Origin: Serinicoccus chungangensis
GTDB lineage: Bacteria; Actinomycetota; Actinomycetes; Actinomycetales; Dermatophilaceae
Direction: 5' to 3'
Length of the DNA: 64,000 nucleotides
Assembly (NCBI RefSeq): GCF_006337125.1
Contig: NZ_CP040887.1
Coordinates: 3,286,001-3,350,000, forward strand
The position numbers and the translations under genes were made by a program. A model generated the notes under the pieces. The model ran no database searches. It was not told the DNA's origin and worked only from the letters and a program-made list of their open reading frames with translations. Positions within the stretch are counted from its first letter, which is position 1, and each line of letters opens with the position of its first letter. Shown in pieces: positions 31,427 to 40,510 of the stretch.

Positions 31427-32653
31427 TCACCCGCGACGCGGACCGGTGTAGACCCCACGCAGCCGGAACCGCATCCCGGGCTCGGCGAGCTCCTCGATCG
31501 CGTGCGCCGTCCACCCCGCGGTGCGCGCGCACGCGAAGACCGCCGACCCCGCCTCCCGCGGCAGGTCGTGGGCGAGCACGAGCGCGGCCAGGGCGAGGTC
31601 GACGTTGAGCACCCAGCCGCGCCGCTCGGCCAGCTCGCCCTCGAGCAGCGCGACCGCGTCGGCGAGGTCGTCGCCGGCCCCGGGCAGCACCCGGTCCAGC
31701 AGCAGCCGGGCGCGCGGGTCGACCTCGGTGTAGACCACGTGCCCGAAGCCCGGCGGGGGCCCCTCGGCGAGCGCCGCGGCGAGCGCGCCGCGAGGGTCCT
31801 GGACCGCGCCGCGCAGCCAGTCCAGCGCCTGCACCGAGGCCCCGACGTGCACCGGGCTGTCCGCGGCGGCCAGCCCGGCCAGCAGCGCGGAGTAGCCGTC
31901 GGCACCCGCGGACACCGCCACCCGCACCGCGGTCGTCGACACCGCGAGGTCGTGGTCGGCGAGCAGGACCAGGGCCAGGTCGACGAGGTCGACCGGCAGC
32001 CCGAGGTATGACGCCAGCACCGGGGCGAGAGCCCCGTCACCGGGCCCGTCGCCCCTGTCGCGGGTCGGCGCCCCCGCCCCTCGGGTCCCCTCCCCCGCCT
32101 CCCCGGCCCCGCCGAGGGCGGCGCCCACCGCCGCCGCCATGGCCGCCGCCGACCGGGCCCCGGCCGTGGCGAACGCCCCGGGGCTGCGGTCGTGCCGCCC
32201 CAGGTCACCCGCCCCGGCCACGAGGACCGCATGCTTGCACCGGTCGAGCACCCGCGTCCCCGGCGGCAGCGCGGCCATGACCGCGTCGACGGACCCCCGC
32301 GGCGACGCCGGCACCGTCGGCGCGGACTCCCCGCCCACCCCGGTCAGCAGGTCGCGGACCTCCTCGAAGGGGAGCCCGACGAGGTCGTGCACGTCGTGGC
32401 CGCGGTAGGACAGGGTGCCCGCTCCCACCTGGGTGATCGCCGTGCGGACGTCGTCGCTGGTGGCCCGGGAGGAGGCACGTCGGCCGGACCGCCCGGCCCC
32501 CAGCGCCTGCACGTCCGCGAGCGCGAAGACGCTGCCGGCGCCGGGCTCGCGCCGCAGCGGCGAGAGCACCCCGCGGCTGACGTAGGCGTACACGGTCTGC
32601 GTCTTGACCCCGAGGTAGTCGGCCACCTGGGCGGTGGTGATCTCCCCGCTCAT
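31427..32653 (-). CDS. Citrate-synthase-like protein with N-terminal MerR-type HTH
   Basis: 408 aa. Residues 1-50 are an excisionase/MerR-type HTH (ITTAQVADYLGVKTQTVYAY, then VSRGVLSPLRREPGAGSVFA). Residues about 65-405 follow the citrate synthase fold (LSYRGHDVHDL, ...PPGFGHVVYTEVDPRARLLL, LALAALVLAHDL, ACARTAGWTAHAIEELAEPG). Near the active site GFGHVVY keeps one His but the other catalytic segments are diverged, and the middle has a low-complexity Gly/Ala/Asp insert. Divergent from a full-length citrate synthase, it could be a metabolite-sensing regulator, an active isozyme, or both. Confidence 0.8.
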   Translation of the reverse strand: MSGEITTAQVADYLGVKTQTVYAYVSRGVLSPLRREPGAGSVFALADVQALGAGRSGRRASSRATSDDVRTAITQVGAGTLSYRGHDVHDLVGLPFEEVRDLLTGVGGESAPTVPASPRGSVDAVMAALPPGTRVLDRCKHAVLVAGAGDLGRHDRSPGAFATAGARSAAAMAAAVGAALGGAGEAGEGTRGAGAPTRDRGDGPGDGALAPVLASYLGLPVDLVDLALVLLADHDLAVSTTAVRVAVSAGADGYSALLAGLAAADSPVHVGASVQALDWLRGAVQDPRGALAAALAEGPPPGFGHVVYTEVDPRARLLLDRVLPGAGDDLADAVALLEGELAERRGWVLNVDLALAALVLAHDLPREAGSAVFACARTAGWTAHAIEELAEPGMRFRLRGVYTGPRRG

Positions 32654-32685
32654 GTTGACTCGATCAACGTTGACACGGCATCAAC
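32654..32685. promoter_or_regulatory. Adjacent GTTGA...TCAAC inverted repeats between the citrate synthase genes
   Basis: Two abutting inverted repeats with the same half-sites: GTTGACTCGATCAAC at 32654-32668 and GTTGACACGGCATCAAC at 32669-32685, in the 52-nt divergent spacer. The first begins directly at the start codon of the HTH-fusion gene. Likely target of that gene's HTH domain (inferred). Confidence 0.6.
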
Positions 32686-32705
32686 CCTAGCGGCACGCTC
32701 GGCGC

Positions 32706-33842
32706 ATGAGCACGCAGATCGCCCCACCCGGCCTCAAGGGCCTGGTCGTCGCCCGCACCGAGACCGGGGACGTCCGGGGCCAGGAGGGCTTCTACCACTT
32801 CCGGGAGTACTCCGCCGTGGACCTCGCCCGGCACCGCAGCTTCGAGGACGTCGCGCACCTCATGCTCGAGGGCCACCTGCCTGACGAGCAGGAGTCCGCG
32901 TCTTTCGTCGCCGAGCTGGCCGCCGCGTCGACCCTGCCGCACGCGCTGCTCGAGCAGCTGCTGGCGATCGCCCGCTCCGGGCCCGACCGCGGCTCGCTGG
33001 CCCGGCTGCGCACGGCGGTCTCCCTGCTCGGCTCGGTGGAGGAGTTCCCGGCCACCTACGGCGCCGGCCGCGAGCAGGTGCGGGCCGGCGTCGTCCGGCT
33101 CGTCGGGGTCGTGCCGGCGCTGCAGGCGGCGCTCTTCCGCCTGCGCGCGGGTCTGCCTCCCCTCGAGCCGCGCCCCGAGCTCGGCGCCGGCGGCAGCTGG
33201 CTGTGGATGCTCACCGGCGAGGAACCGGCGCCCGAGCACGCGGCTGCGGTGACGGCATACCTCGTCAGCACCGTCGACCACGGCTTCAGCGCGTCGACCT
33301 TCACCGCCCGCGTGGTGACCTCCGCCGGGGCCGACGTCGTCTCTGCCGTGTGCGGTGCGATCGGGACGTTCTCCGGGCCGCTGCACGGCGGTGCCCCCGA
33401 CCGGGCGCTGGACTCCCTCGACGAGATCGGCACCCCGGACCGGGCGCGGGAGTGGGTGCGCGAGCGGGTCGCCGCCGGCGAGCGGATCATGGGCTTCGGG
33501 CACGCCGTCTACCGGACCGTGGACCCCCGTGCGGTCCTGCTGCGCGAGCACGCGCAGCAGCTCGGCGGGCCGCTCGCCGAGCTGGCCGTGCAGGTGGAGC
33601 GCGAGGTGGTCGACGCCCTGGCCGAGCTCAAGCCCGGGCGCGAGCTGCACACCAACGTCGAGTACTACGCGGGCGTCGTCATGGAGCAGTGCGGCATCCC
33701 GCGGGAGATGTTCACCCCGACCTTCGCGACCGCCCGGATCGTGGGGTGGGGCGCCCATATCCTGGAGCAGTCGGGCGACCCGCGCATCATCCGGCCGGCG
33801 GCGGAGTACGTCGGGCCGCAGGCGCCCGCGCCGCTGCCCTGA
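32706..33842 (+). CDS. Citrate synthase / 2-methylcitrate synthase
   Basis: 378 aa. Complete citrate synthase core: GFYHFREYSAVDLARHRSFE, VDHGFSASTFTARV (first catalytic His), FSGPLHGGAPDRAL (second), IMGFGHAVYRTVDPRA (third region) and VEYYAGVVMEQCGIPREMFT with the Asp/Glu-equivalent region. The short length and divergent HTH-citrate synthase partner match the second citrate synthase pair of actinobacteria. The acyl-CoA substrate (acetyl or propionyl) cannot be decided from sequence; no prpB or prpD is nearby. Confidence 0.88.
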   Translation: MSTQIAPPGLKGLVVARTETGDVRGQEGFYHFREYSAVDLARHRSFEDVAHLMLEGHLPDEQESASFVAELAAASTLPHALLEQLLAIARSGPDRGSLARLRTAVSLLGSVEEFPATYGAGREQVRAGVVRLVGVVPALQAALFRLRAGLPPLEPRPELGAGGSWLWMLTGEEPAPEHAAAVTAYLVSTVDHGFSASTFTARVVTSAGADVVSAVCGAIGTFSGPLHGGAPDRALDSLDEIGTPDRAREWVRERVAAGERIMGFGHAVYRTVDPRAVLLREHAQQLGGPLAELAVQVEREVVDALAELKPGRELHTNVEYYAGVVMEQCGIPREMFTPTFATARIVGWGAHILEQSGDPRIIRPAAEYVGPQAPAPLP

Positions 33843-33855
33843 GAGGAGGCCACCC

Positions 33856-34461
33856 GTGACCGGAGGTGACGACGTCGCCCGCGCCCGGGCCGGTCGCCTA
33901 CCGTGGGTCTGGGGGGCGACGGAGGCCGAGGTCACGACGGGGTATGCCTGCGACCGGCTGGTCGACGCGCCGTCGACCGCGCCCGGGCGCCGGGGGCACG
34001 AGGTGGGGCCCGGGCGCCTGGTGCGCGCGGTCGGGGTGGCGGCACCCCCCGGGACGGTGTGGGCCTGGCTGGGCAACCTGCGGCTGGCGCCGTACAGCTA
34101 CGACTGGCTCGACAACCTCGGCCGCCGCTCGCCCCGGGTGCTGGCCCACCACCTGGGCCCGGTCGAGCCGGGGCAGCGGGTCATGACAGTCTTCACCGTC
34201 GTCGACGTCGACCCCGGGGTCGAGCTGACGATCCGGACCCGCGAGGGCCTCGGCACGCGGCTGTTCGGGCAGGTCTGGGTGTCCTACCGGGTGGTGCCGG
34301 ACCCGCCCGGCCGCTCCCGCCTCGTCGCCGTGCTCCGGCTGCCGGGCGGTGCCAGCCGGCTCGCGCGGTGGCGGGCGGGCGCCCTGGCCTGGGGCGACCT
34401 GCTCATGATGCGCCGGCAGCTGCGCACGCTGCGCGACCTCGCGGAGGCGACCCCCCGGTAG
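33856..34461 (+). CDS. SRPBCC-fold protein
   Basis: 201 aa. The N-terminus (LPWVWGATEAEVTTGYACDR) and GRLVRAVGVAAPPGTVWAWL, then LRLAPYSYDWLDNLGRRSPR fit a SRPBCC (Bet v1-like) protein common in actinobacteria. Late strands (TRLFGQVWVSYRVVPD) and a C-terminal helix (ALAWGDLLMMRRQLRTLRDL) complete the fold. Function unknown; hydrophobic ligand binding is presumed. GTG 33856 follows GAGGAGG at 8-10 nt, a strong ribosome binding site. It is 13 nt downstream of the citrate synthase and possibly co-transcribed. Confidence 0.7.
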   Translation: MTGGDDVARARAGRLPWVWGATEAEVTTGYACDRLVDAPSTAPGRRGHEVGPGRLVRAVGVAAPPGTVWAWLGNLRLAPYSYDWLDNLGRRSPRVLAHHLGPVEPGQRVMTVFTVVDVDPGVELTIRTREGLGTRLFGQVWVSYRVVPDPPGRSRLVAVLRLPGGASRLARWRAGALAWGDLLMMRRQLRTLRDLAEATPR

Positions 34462-34513
34462 TCTCTCGCCCACCCGCCCCACCCGTCACCACCACGACCT
34501 CCCGAGGAGCCGC

Positions 34514-35521
34514 ATGCCCGAGCACCACCCCGGCCCCACCACCGTCACCCTCAGCGCGCCCGGCATCCGCGTCGACCTCGTCGGCACCGGCGCGGCCCTC
34601 GCCCGGGTGGAGCTCACCGACGGGCACGGGGACGGCCCGGTCGACGTCGTCCTCGGCCACGGCGACCTGTCGGCCTACCGCGAGGTCCGCGACTTCCAGG
34701 GCGCGACGATCGGGCGGGTCGCCAACCGCATCGACGGCGGGCGGTTCCACCTCGGGGACCGCGCGGTGGAGGTGCCGCTCGACCCGGACGAGCCGCACGC
34801 GCTGCACGGCGGGCCGGAGGGCTTCGACCGGCGCGAGTGGACCCTCGTCGAGGCGTCCGAGGACCACGCCACGTGGTCGCTCACCTCCCCGGACGGCGAC
34901 CAGGGGTTCCCCGGCGAGGTCGAGGTCGAGGTGCGGTATGCCGTCGCCCCCGGTCGCCTCACCGTCGAGCACCGCGCCACGACCTCGGCGTCGACGCCGG
35001 TCAGCCTGACGAACCACAGCTACTGGAACCTCGACGGGGAGGGTCGTGGCGACGTGCTGGACCACACCCTGCAGGTCGACGCCGACACCTACCTTCCCGT
35101 GCGCCCGGACCAGATCCCGACCGGCGAGGTGCGCGACGTCGCCGGCTCCCCCTTCGACCTGCGCCGCCCCGTCGTCCTCGGCGAGGTGCTGGCCGTCGAC
35201 GACGAGCAGCTGACCATCGGCCAGGGCTTCGACCACCACCTCGTCGTGCCGGGTGAGGGCCTGCGGCGGCACGCCGTGCTCGTCGGCGGCTCGGGCCGCC
35301 GGCTGGAGGTCTGGAGCGACCGGTCCGGGGTGCAGGTGTATGCCGGGGCCCACTTCGACGGCAGGGTCACCGGGCCGCAGGGGGTCGCCTACCGGCCGCG
35401 GGCCGGGATCGCGCTGGAGACCCAGGCCTACCCCGACGCGGTGAACCAGCCAGGCTTCCCGTCGGTGGTGCTGGAGCCGGGCCAGACCTACGCCTCCACC
35501 ACCCAGTGGCGGTTCTCCTGA
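34514..35521 (+). CDS. galM: Aldose 1-epimerase (galactose mutarotase)
   Basis: 335 aa. GalM-type beta-sandwich with the signature segments ATIGRVANRIDGGRF, EPHALHGGPEGFDRREW (first catalytic-type His), TNHSYWNLDGEG (second His) and the C-terminal ALETQAYPDAVNQ region with the catalytic Glu (IALETQAYPDA). It interconverts alpha and beta anomers of aldohexoses. It lies alone between a SRPBCC gene and a convergent ABC exporter, with no galactose operon beside it. ATG 34514 follows GAGGAG. Confidence 0.88.
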   Translation: MPEHHPGPTTVTLSAPGIRVDLVGTGAALARVELTDGHGDGPVDVVLGHGDLSAYREVRDFQGATIGRVANRIDGGRFHLGDRAVEVPLDPDEPHALHGGPEGFDRREWTLVEASEDHATWSLTSPDGDQGFPGEVEVEVRYAVAPGRLTVEHRATTSASTPVSLTNHSYWNLDGEGRGDVLDHTLQVDADTYLPVRPDQIPTGEVRDVAGSPFDLRRPVVLGEVLAVDDEQLTIGQGFDHHLVVPGEGLRRHAVLVGGSGRRLEVWSDRSGVQVYAGAHFDGRVTGPQGVAYRPRAGIALETQAYPDAVNQPGFPSVVLEPGQTYASTTQWRFS

Positions 35522-35540
35522 CCCTGGCCCCGTCGGTAGG

Positions 35541-37151
35541 TCAGCCGACCGGGACGTCGCGGCGCCGGAGTCCGACGAGACCGGCCGCGAGCAGGCCGAG
35601 TCCGAGCACCGAGAGGACGGCCAGCCCGCTCCGCTGCGGGCCCTCCCCCACCACGTCGGTGCCCACCGCGAGGAAGGGCGTGGCGTCGAGGAGCCAGGAC
35701 GGCAGGCCGAGGCCCGGACCGAGGTAGGCCAGGACCGCCGCCACCGAGAAGACCACCCAGCCCACCGCCGTGGCCCGGGGGAGCCAGCCGAAGAGGGCCG
35801 CGCCCAGCCCGAGGAAGACCACGACGGCGGGGAGGTGCGCCGCGGCCGCACCGAGCACCTCACCCAGCCACGTCCCGTCCTCCAGCGCGGCCGCGGCGCT
35901 CCACCCCAGGGCGAGAGCCCCGACGGCACCGACCCCGACGGCGCCCAGCGCCACCACGAGCACGCGTGGGCCGAGCCACGCGGCACGCGAGCGAGGGGCG
36001 GACAGCTCGACCTCCAGCCGGGCGCTCTCCTCCTCGCGGCGCCAGGACCCCACGCCCACGAGGACGTAGGCCGTCACCAGGAGGGCCAGCAGGACGAGGA
36101 AGGTCGACATCATCGGCGGCAGCACGAGGTCCGTCGCCCGGCCCCGGGCCGCCGGGCCGGCCCCGAAGAACTCGCCGAGCGCGGGGTTGTCGAGCACCGC
36201 GTCGACGATCTCCTGGGCCAGGGACCCGAAGACCGCCATGAGGGCGGCGGCGCCCAGGGCCCAGCCCGCGACCACGGTCCGCTGCTGGTGCCAGGCCAGC
36301 CCGAGCGGGGTCTGCAGGGCCGCCGACGCCCGGGGGTGCGCGCGACGCGGCCGGAGCAGGGCGCCGCCGACGTCGCGCCGGCTGCGCAGCCCGAAGGCCA
36401 GCGCCACCAGCCCGGCCCAGAGCGCCACCGGCAGGGCCAGCGGCCACCACCGGGCGTCCTCGCCGAAGGCCCGGACCTCGTCGACCCAGGCGTGCGGGCC
36501 GGCCCAGACCAACGCGCCCTCGCGCAGCGCCCCGACCCCGCGGACCAGGAAGGACACCAGGGTCACCGCGAGGCCGATCCCCCAGACGGCCCGGGCGTGC
36601 CCCACCACCTGGGCGGCCACCGCGGTCACGCCCACGAAGACCAGGCCGAGCCCCGCGACCGCCAACCCGTAGCGCAGCGCACCCGCGGCCTCGGCGCCGA
36701 AGGGCACCATGGCCGCGCCGACCCCCACCCCCATGACGACCGTCGCCGCGCTGACGAGCAGCACCGCCGCCGCCAACGGGGCGTGCCGACCGATCCGCGC
36801 GGCCAGCAGCAGCTCGAGCCTCCCGGTCTCCTCCTCCCGTCGGGTGTGGCGGGCGGTCAGCGCGATCGCCATGACCGGGACGGCGAAGGACAGGACGAAG
36901 CCGAACTCGTTGGCCAGGACCCCGCCCAGCGTGTCCAGCCCGGCCACCCGGCCGTTGATGACGGCGAGGGCGTCACCGCCGAGGCTGTCGGCATACCCCG
37001 CGACCTTCTGGGGGGTGTCGTAGAGGGCGCTGATCGACGACCCGGTCATCACCATGACCGCGACCAGGCCGACGACCCAGGTGAGCAGCGTCCGCCAGCC
37101 GGTGCGCAGCGCGATCCCGGTCATCGTGCCGGTGCCGGCCGCGGCGCTCAT
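35541..37151 (-). CDS. ABC-2-type export permease (polyketide-antibiotic exporter-like)
   Basis: 536 aa with about twelve hydrophobic segments in two similar halves. Each half opens with an amphipathic region followed by [20 protein letters not shown] or [21 protein letters not shown]. This RREEE-x-(G/S)-R-L-E motif is typical of the two-domain actinobacterial exporter of peroxide/antibiotic type. It is the last gene of a TetR-ATPase-permease operon with 4-nt overlaps. The exported compound is unknown. Confidence 0.85.
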   Translation of the reverse strand: MSAAAGTGTMTGIALRTGWRTLLTWVVGLVAVMVMTGSSISALYDTPQKVAGYADSLGGDALAVINGRVAGLDTLGGVLANEFGFVLSFAVPVMAIALTARHTRREEETGRLELLLAARIGRHAPLAAAVLLVSAATVVMGVGVGAAMVPFGAEAAGALRYGLAVAGLGLVFVGVTAVAAQVVGHARAVWGIGLAVTLVSFLVRGVGALREGALVWAGPHAWVDEVRAFGEDARWWPLALPVALWAGLVALAFGLRSRRDVGGALLRPRRAHPRASAALQTPLGLAWHQQRTVVAGWALGAAALMAVFGSLAQEIVDAVLDNPALGEFFGAGPAARGRATDLVLPPMMSTFLVLLALLVTAYVLVGVGSWRREEESARLEVELSAPRSRAAWLGPRVLVVALGAVGVGAVGALALGWSAAAALEDGTWLGEVLGAAAAHLPAVVVFLGLGAALFGWLPRATAVGWVVFSVAAVLAYLGPGLGLPSWLLDATPFLAVGTDVVGEGPQRSGLAVLSVLGLGLLAAGLVGLRRRDVPVG

Positions 37152-38077
37152 CGCGCGGCCACCCTCTCGTCGTGGCCGGCGTAGGCGCGCAGGAAGAGGT
37201 CGTCCAGGCTGGGCGGGGTGATCGTGAGGGCGTGGATCCCGGCGTCGTGGAGCGCGCCGACGAGCTGATCGACGGCGTCCGGCTGGACGGACGCCACCAC
37301 CTCGGTGCGGCCCTGGTCGTCCGCGCCGGTCTCGACGTCACCCACCCCCGGCATCCCCTCGAGCCGCGGCGCACGGTCGGTCACGGCGCGCACGGCGGAG
37401 TGGGTATGCCGTCGCAGGTCGGTGAGGGTGCCGGTCGTCACCGTCCGACCGGCCCGGATGATGGAGACACGGTCGGCGAGCGCCTCGACCTCCCCCAGGA
37501 CGTGGCTGGAGAGCAGCACGGTGGTGCCCTGCTCGCGGCGCTCCCGCACGACCTGCTGGAAGACCTCCTCCATGAGCGGGTCGAGACCCGACGTCGGCTC
37601 GTCGAGCACCAGCAGCTCGGCGTCGGTGGCGAGCGCCGCGACGAGCGAGACCTTCTGCCGGTTGCCCTTGGAGTAGTCCCGGGCGCGCCTGGTCGGGTCC
37701 AGGTCGAAGCGCTCCACGAGCTCGGCGCGACGGGACTCCTCGATCCGCCCGTGGGCGCGGGCGAGGATGTCGATGCACTGGCCGCCGCTCAGGCCGGGCC
37801 AGAGCGTGACGTCCCCGGGGACGTAGGCCAGCCGGGAGTGCAGCTCGACCGCATCGGCCCAGGGGTCGCCGCCGAAGAGGCGCGCGGTGCCGCCGTCGGC
37901 GCGCACGAGACCGAGCAGGACGCGGAGGGTCGTGGACTTGCCGGCGCCGTTCGGGCCGAGGAAGCCGTGCACCTCGCCGCGCTCGACGACGAGGTCGAGG
38001 CCGTCCAGGGCCGTCACCGGGCCGAAGGTCTTGCGCAGCCCGGAGATCTCGACGAGGCGGTCCGAGGAGGTGGTCAT
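37148..38077 (-). CDS. ABC exporter ATP-binding protein
   Basis: 309 aa. Walker [10 protein letters not shown] near 43-51, signature [11 protein letters not shown], Walker [14 protein letters not shown] and a switch His in [11 protein letters not shown]. The C-terminal domain (about 215-309) ends with [17 protein letters not shown], characteristic of the DrrA-like drug-export ATPases. Start at the ATG 38077; the longer open frame upstream overlaps the TetR gene antisense of its reading. It works with the two-domain permease encoded next. Confidence 0.88.
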   Translation of the reverse strand: MTTSSDRLVEISGLRKTFGPVTALDGLDLVVERGEVHGFLGPNGAGKSTTLRVLLGLVRADGGTARLFGGDPWADAVELHSRLAYVPGDVTLWPGLSGGQCIDILARAHGRIEESRRAELVERFDLDPTRRARDYSKGNRQKVSLVAALATDAELLVLDEPTSGLDPLMEEVFQQVVRERREQGTTVLLSSHVLGEVEALADRVSIIRAGRTVTTGTLTDLRRHTHSAVRAVTDRAPRLEGMPGVGDVETGADDQGRTEVVASVQPDAVDQLVGALHDAGIHALTITPPSLDDLFLRAYAGHDERVAAR

Positions 38078-38727
38078 GACGGGCGTCCTTCCGGTGCGGG
38101 TGGGTCGGTGAGCATGAGGGAGAAGAAGGAGTAGGCGTCGCGCCCCCACCGGTCGATGCCGCCGGACCCGAGGGGGTCGAAGCCGAGCAGCTCGGTGAGC
38201 GGGTCGCGCAGCAGCACCCCGCCGAGGTCCATGGCGAGCAGCAGCGCCGCCCGGACCTCCGGGTCCGGCCCGGGGTCGAGGACCCCGGCGTCGCGCCACA
38301 TGGTCAGCAGGTCGACGGTCATCCGGTGCCACCCCCGCAGCACCTCGCGGGCGCGCTCGTCGTCGGTGAGCAGCATGCGGCGCAGGTAGGGCAGGACCGG
38401 TGAGTCGTCCGGGAAGACCTCGGCGAAGGACCCGAACTTTGCCTCGGCCGATGCGTCGAAGGCCGCCGCGGCCGAGGGGCTCGCCGTCGCGGCGGGCTCC
38501 TCGGGCGTGGGCATCAGCTCCTCGGTGAGGGCGAGGATGTGCTCGTCGCACGCCGCCCGGAGCCCTTCCTTCGATCCGTAGTGGTGCAGCACCAGGGCCG
38601 GCGAGACCTCCGCCGCGGCGGCGATCCGGCGCACCGTCACCGCGTCGAAGCCCTCCTCGGCGAAGAGGCGCAGCGCCGCGTCCCGGATCCGTGCCTTCGG
38701 CGTCAGGTCTGAACGCATGTTCAGCAT
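38074..38727 (-). CDS. TetR-family regulator of the ABC exporter
   Basis: 217 aa. TetR HTH at the N-terminus ([20 protein letters not shown], then [20 protein letters not shown]). The C-terminal domain resembles actinobacterial exporter regulators. The stop overlaps the ATPase gene by 4 nt, so it is autoregulated with its targets. Two starts are possible, ATG 38727 and ATG 38718; direct repeats cover both. Confidence 0.85.
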   Translation of the reverse strand: MLNMRSDLTPKARIRDAALRLFAEEGFDAVTVRRIAAAAEVSPALVLHHYGSKEGLRAACDEHILALTEELMPTPEEPAATASPSAAAAFDASAEAKFGSFAEVFPDDSPVLPYLRRMLLTDDERAREVLRGWHRMTVDLLTMWRDAGVLDPGPDPEVRAALLLAMDLGGVLLRDPLTELLGFDPLGSGGIDRWGRDAYSFFSLMLTDPPAPEGRPS

Positions 38728-38744
38728 GTTAAACGTATGTTCAG
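38710..38744 (-). promoter_or_regulatory. TetR operator repeats at the exporter operon start
   Basis: Direct repeats AACGCATGTTCAG (38712-38724) and AACGTATGTTCAG (38732-38744), 20 nt apart. The first also forms TGAAC-GCAT-GTTCA. They overlap the tetR start codons, which suggests a leaderless or very short 5' end and autorepression. Confidence 0.6.
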
Positions 38745-38796
38745 TGCGCTGTCCAGCAACCTACCGTCCGAGGGTCCCCTGGGGGATACTGACGGG

Positions 38797-39393
38797 GTGA
38801 GCACCTCGAGCCCGGCCACCTGGCGCCGCGACGCCCCCGCGACGGTGCGGCGCGTCATCCCCGTCCTGCTGCTGGTGGCGCTCATGTGGCTCACCGAGAT
38901 CGTCGACCTGGTGCTGCCGCTCAGCCTGGACCAGTTCGGGATCCGGCCGCGCGACCTCGGCTCGCTGCCCGGCATCGTGCTGAGCCCGTTCCTGCACCTG
39001 GGGTTCGGGCACCTCATGGCCAACACCGTCGCGCTCCTCGTGCTGGGCTCGCTCCTGGCGCTGACCACCCGCCACCTGTGGATCGTCACCGGCGGTGTGG
39101 TGCTCGTGAGCGGTCTGGGCGTCTGGCTGCTGGGCGCCCCGGGCACCGTGCACATTGGCGCGAGCGGCGTGGTCTACGGGTATGCCGCGTTCCTCGCCGT
39201 CTACGGCTTCGTCAGCCACCACCTGTGGCGGGCGCTGCTCGGGGTGCTGGTCATCCTGGTCTACGGCTCGATGATCTGGGGGGTGCTGCCGCTCCAGCAG
39301 GGGGTCTCGTGGCTCTCGCACCTCTTCGGCGCCGCCGCCGGCGTCGGGCTGGCGCTCTGGCTCGGCCGCCGCGACCGGCGCACCCGGCGCTGA
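38797..39393 (+). CDS. Rhomboid-family intramembrane serine protease
   Basis: 198 aa, six hydrophobic segments. The catalytic Ser is in HIGASGVVYGYAAF (GxSG), and the catalytic His is in the last helix (LSHLFGAAAGV). The oxyanion-type FGHLMANTVAL helix is present. Rhomboids cleave transmembrane helices; the substrate is unknown. GTG 38797 gives a normal cytoplasmic start, while the frame open to 38737 overlaps the tetR promoter. Confidence 0.87.
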   Translation: MSTSSPATWRRDAPATVRRVIPVLLLVALMWLTEIVDLVLPLSLDQFGIRPRDLGSLPGIVLSPFLHLGFGHLMANTVALLVLGSLLALTTRHLWIVTGGVVLVSGLGVWLLGAPGTVHIGASGVVYGYAAFLAVYGFVSHHLWRALLGVLVILVYGSMIWGVLPLQQGVSWLSHLFGAAAGVGLALWLGRRDRRTRR

Positions 39394-39427
39394 CCGGCGG
39401 AATCCCCGGGCGGTCGAGGTCGTTGAC

Positions 39428-40450
39428 GTGTCCATGAAACGCATCGGCTTCCTCTCCTTCGGCCACTGGACCCCGCACCCGCAGTCCGCGACGCGGTCGG
39501 CCTCCGACGTGCTCCTGCAGTCGATCGACCTGGGGGTCGCGGCGGAGGAGCTGGGCGCGGACGGCGCGTACTACCGCGTGCACCACTTCGCCCGGCAGCT
39601 GGCCTCGCCGTTCCCGCTGCTGGCCGCGGTGGGCGCGCGCACGAAGCGCGTCGAGATCGGGACCGGCGTCATCGACATGCGCTACGAGAACCCGCTCTAC
39701 ATGGCCGAGGACGCCGGTGCGGCCGACCTCATCTCCGGCGGCCGGCTGCAGCTCGGCATCTCCCGGGGCAGCCCCGAGCAGGTGGTCGAGGGCTACCGCC
39801 ACTTCGGCCACCACCCCGCCGAGGGGGAGAGCGACGCCGACATGGCGCGGCGGCACACCGCGCGCTTCCTCGAGGTGCTCTCCGGCGAGGGCTTCGCCCA
39901 GCCGAGCCCGCGCCCGATGTTCCCCAACCCCCCGGGGCTGCTGCGCGTCGAGCCGCACAGCGAGGGCCTGCGCGAGCGCATCTGGTGGGGCGCCGGGACC
40001 CGCGCGACCGCCGAGTGGGCGGGCACGCAGGGCATGAACCTCATGAGCTCGACGCTGCTCACCGAGGACGCGGGCGTGCCCTTCCACCAGCTGCAGGCCG
40101 AGCAGATCCACGTCTTCCACGAGGCGTGGCGGGCGGCCGGGCACACCGGCACCCCGCGGACGTCGGTCTCGCGCAGCATCTTCCCGCTGGTGGACGAGCG
40201 CGACCACGCCTACTTCGGGATGGAGCGGCGCAGCACCGACCAGGTGGGCGTCATCGACGGCTCGCGGTCGACCTTCGGCAAGACCTACGCCGCCGAGCCC
40301 GACGAGCTGGCCCGGCAGCTGGCCGCCGACGAGGCGATCGCGGCCGCCGACACCCTGCTGCTCACGGTCCCCAACCAGCTGGGCGTCGACTACTGCGCCC
40401 ACGTCATCGAGAACGTCCTGGCCGTCGCGAAGGACCTCGGCTGGCGCTGA
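39428..40450 (+). CDS. LLM-class flavin-dependent oxidoreductase (luciferase-like)
   Basis: 340 aa. A bacterial-luciferase-like TIM barrel: KRIGFLSFGHWTPHPQSATR, LGADGAYYRVHHFARQLASP, RVEIGTGVIDMRYENPLYMA, SGGRLQLGISRGSPEQVVEG. It uses reduced FMN or F420; F420 is common for this class in actinobacteria, but the cofactor is not decided here. Start GTG 39428, with an in-frame ATG two codons later. It ends at a hairpin shared with the convergent MFS gene. Confidence 0.85.
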   Translation: MSMKRIGFLSFGHWTPHPQSATRSASDVLLQSIDLGVAAEELGADGAYYRVHHFARQLASPFPLLAAVGARTKRVEIGTGVIDMRYENPLYMAEDAGAADLISGGRLQLGISRGSPEQVVEGYRHFGHHPAEGESDADMARRHTARFLEVLSGEGFAQPSPRPMFPNPPGLLRVEPHSEGLRERIWWGAGTRATAEWAGTQGMNLMSSTLLTEDAGVPFHQLQAEQIHVFHEAWRAAGHTGTPRTSVSRSIFPLVDERDHAYFGMERRSTDQVGVIDGSRSTFGKTYAAEPDELARQLAADEAIAAADTLLLTVPNQLGVDYCAHVIENVLAVAKDLGWR

Positions 40451-40467
40451 GCGGCTGGCCGCGTGTG

Positions 40468-40488
40468 GGCCGCGCTCGAGGCGCGGCC
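40468..40488. terminator. Hairpin between convergent LLM and MFS genes
   Basis: A perfect 8-bp stem GGCCGCGC/GCGCGGCC with a TCGAG loop, 18 nt after the LLM-oxidoreductase stop. Confidence 0.5.
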
Positions 40489-40510
40489 TGCCCGAGTCAG
40501 GTCGGGTGCC

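Noticed and set aside
32192..32884. A rightward 230-aa frame across the citrate synthase divergent region
   Set aside because: It is antisense to the HTH-citrate synthase gene and enters the real citrate synthase in the wrong frame.
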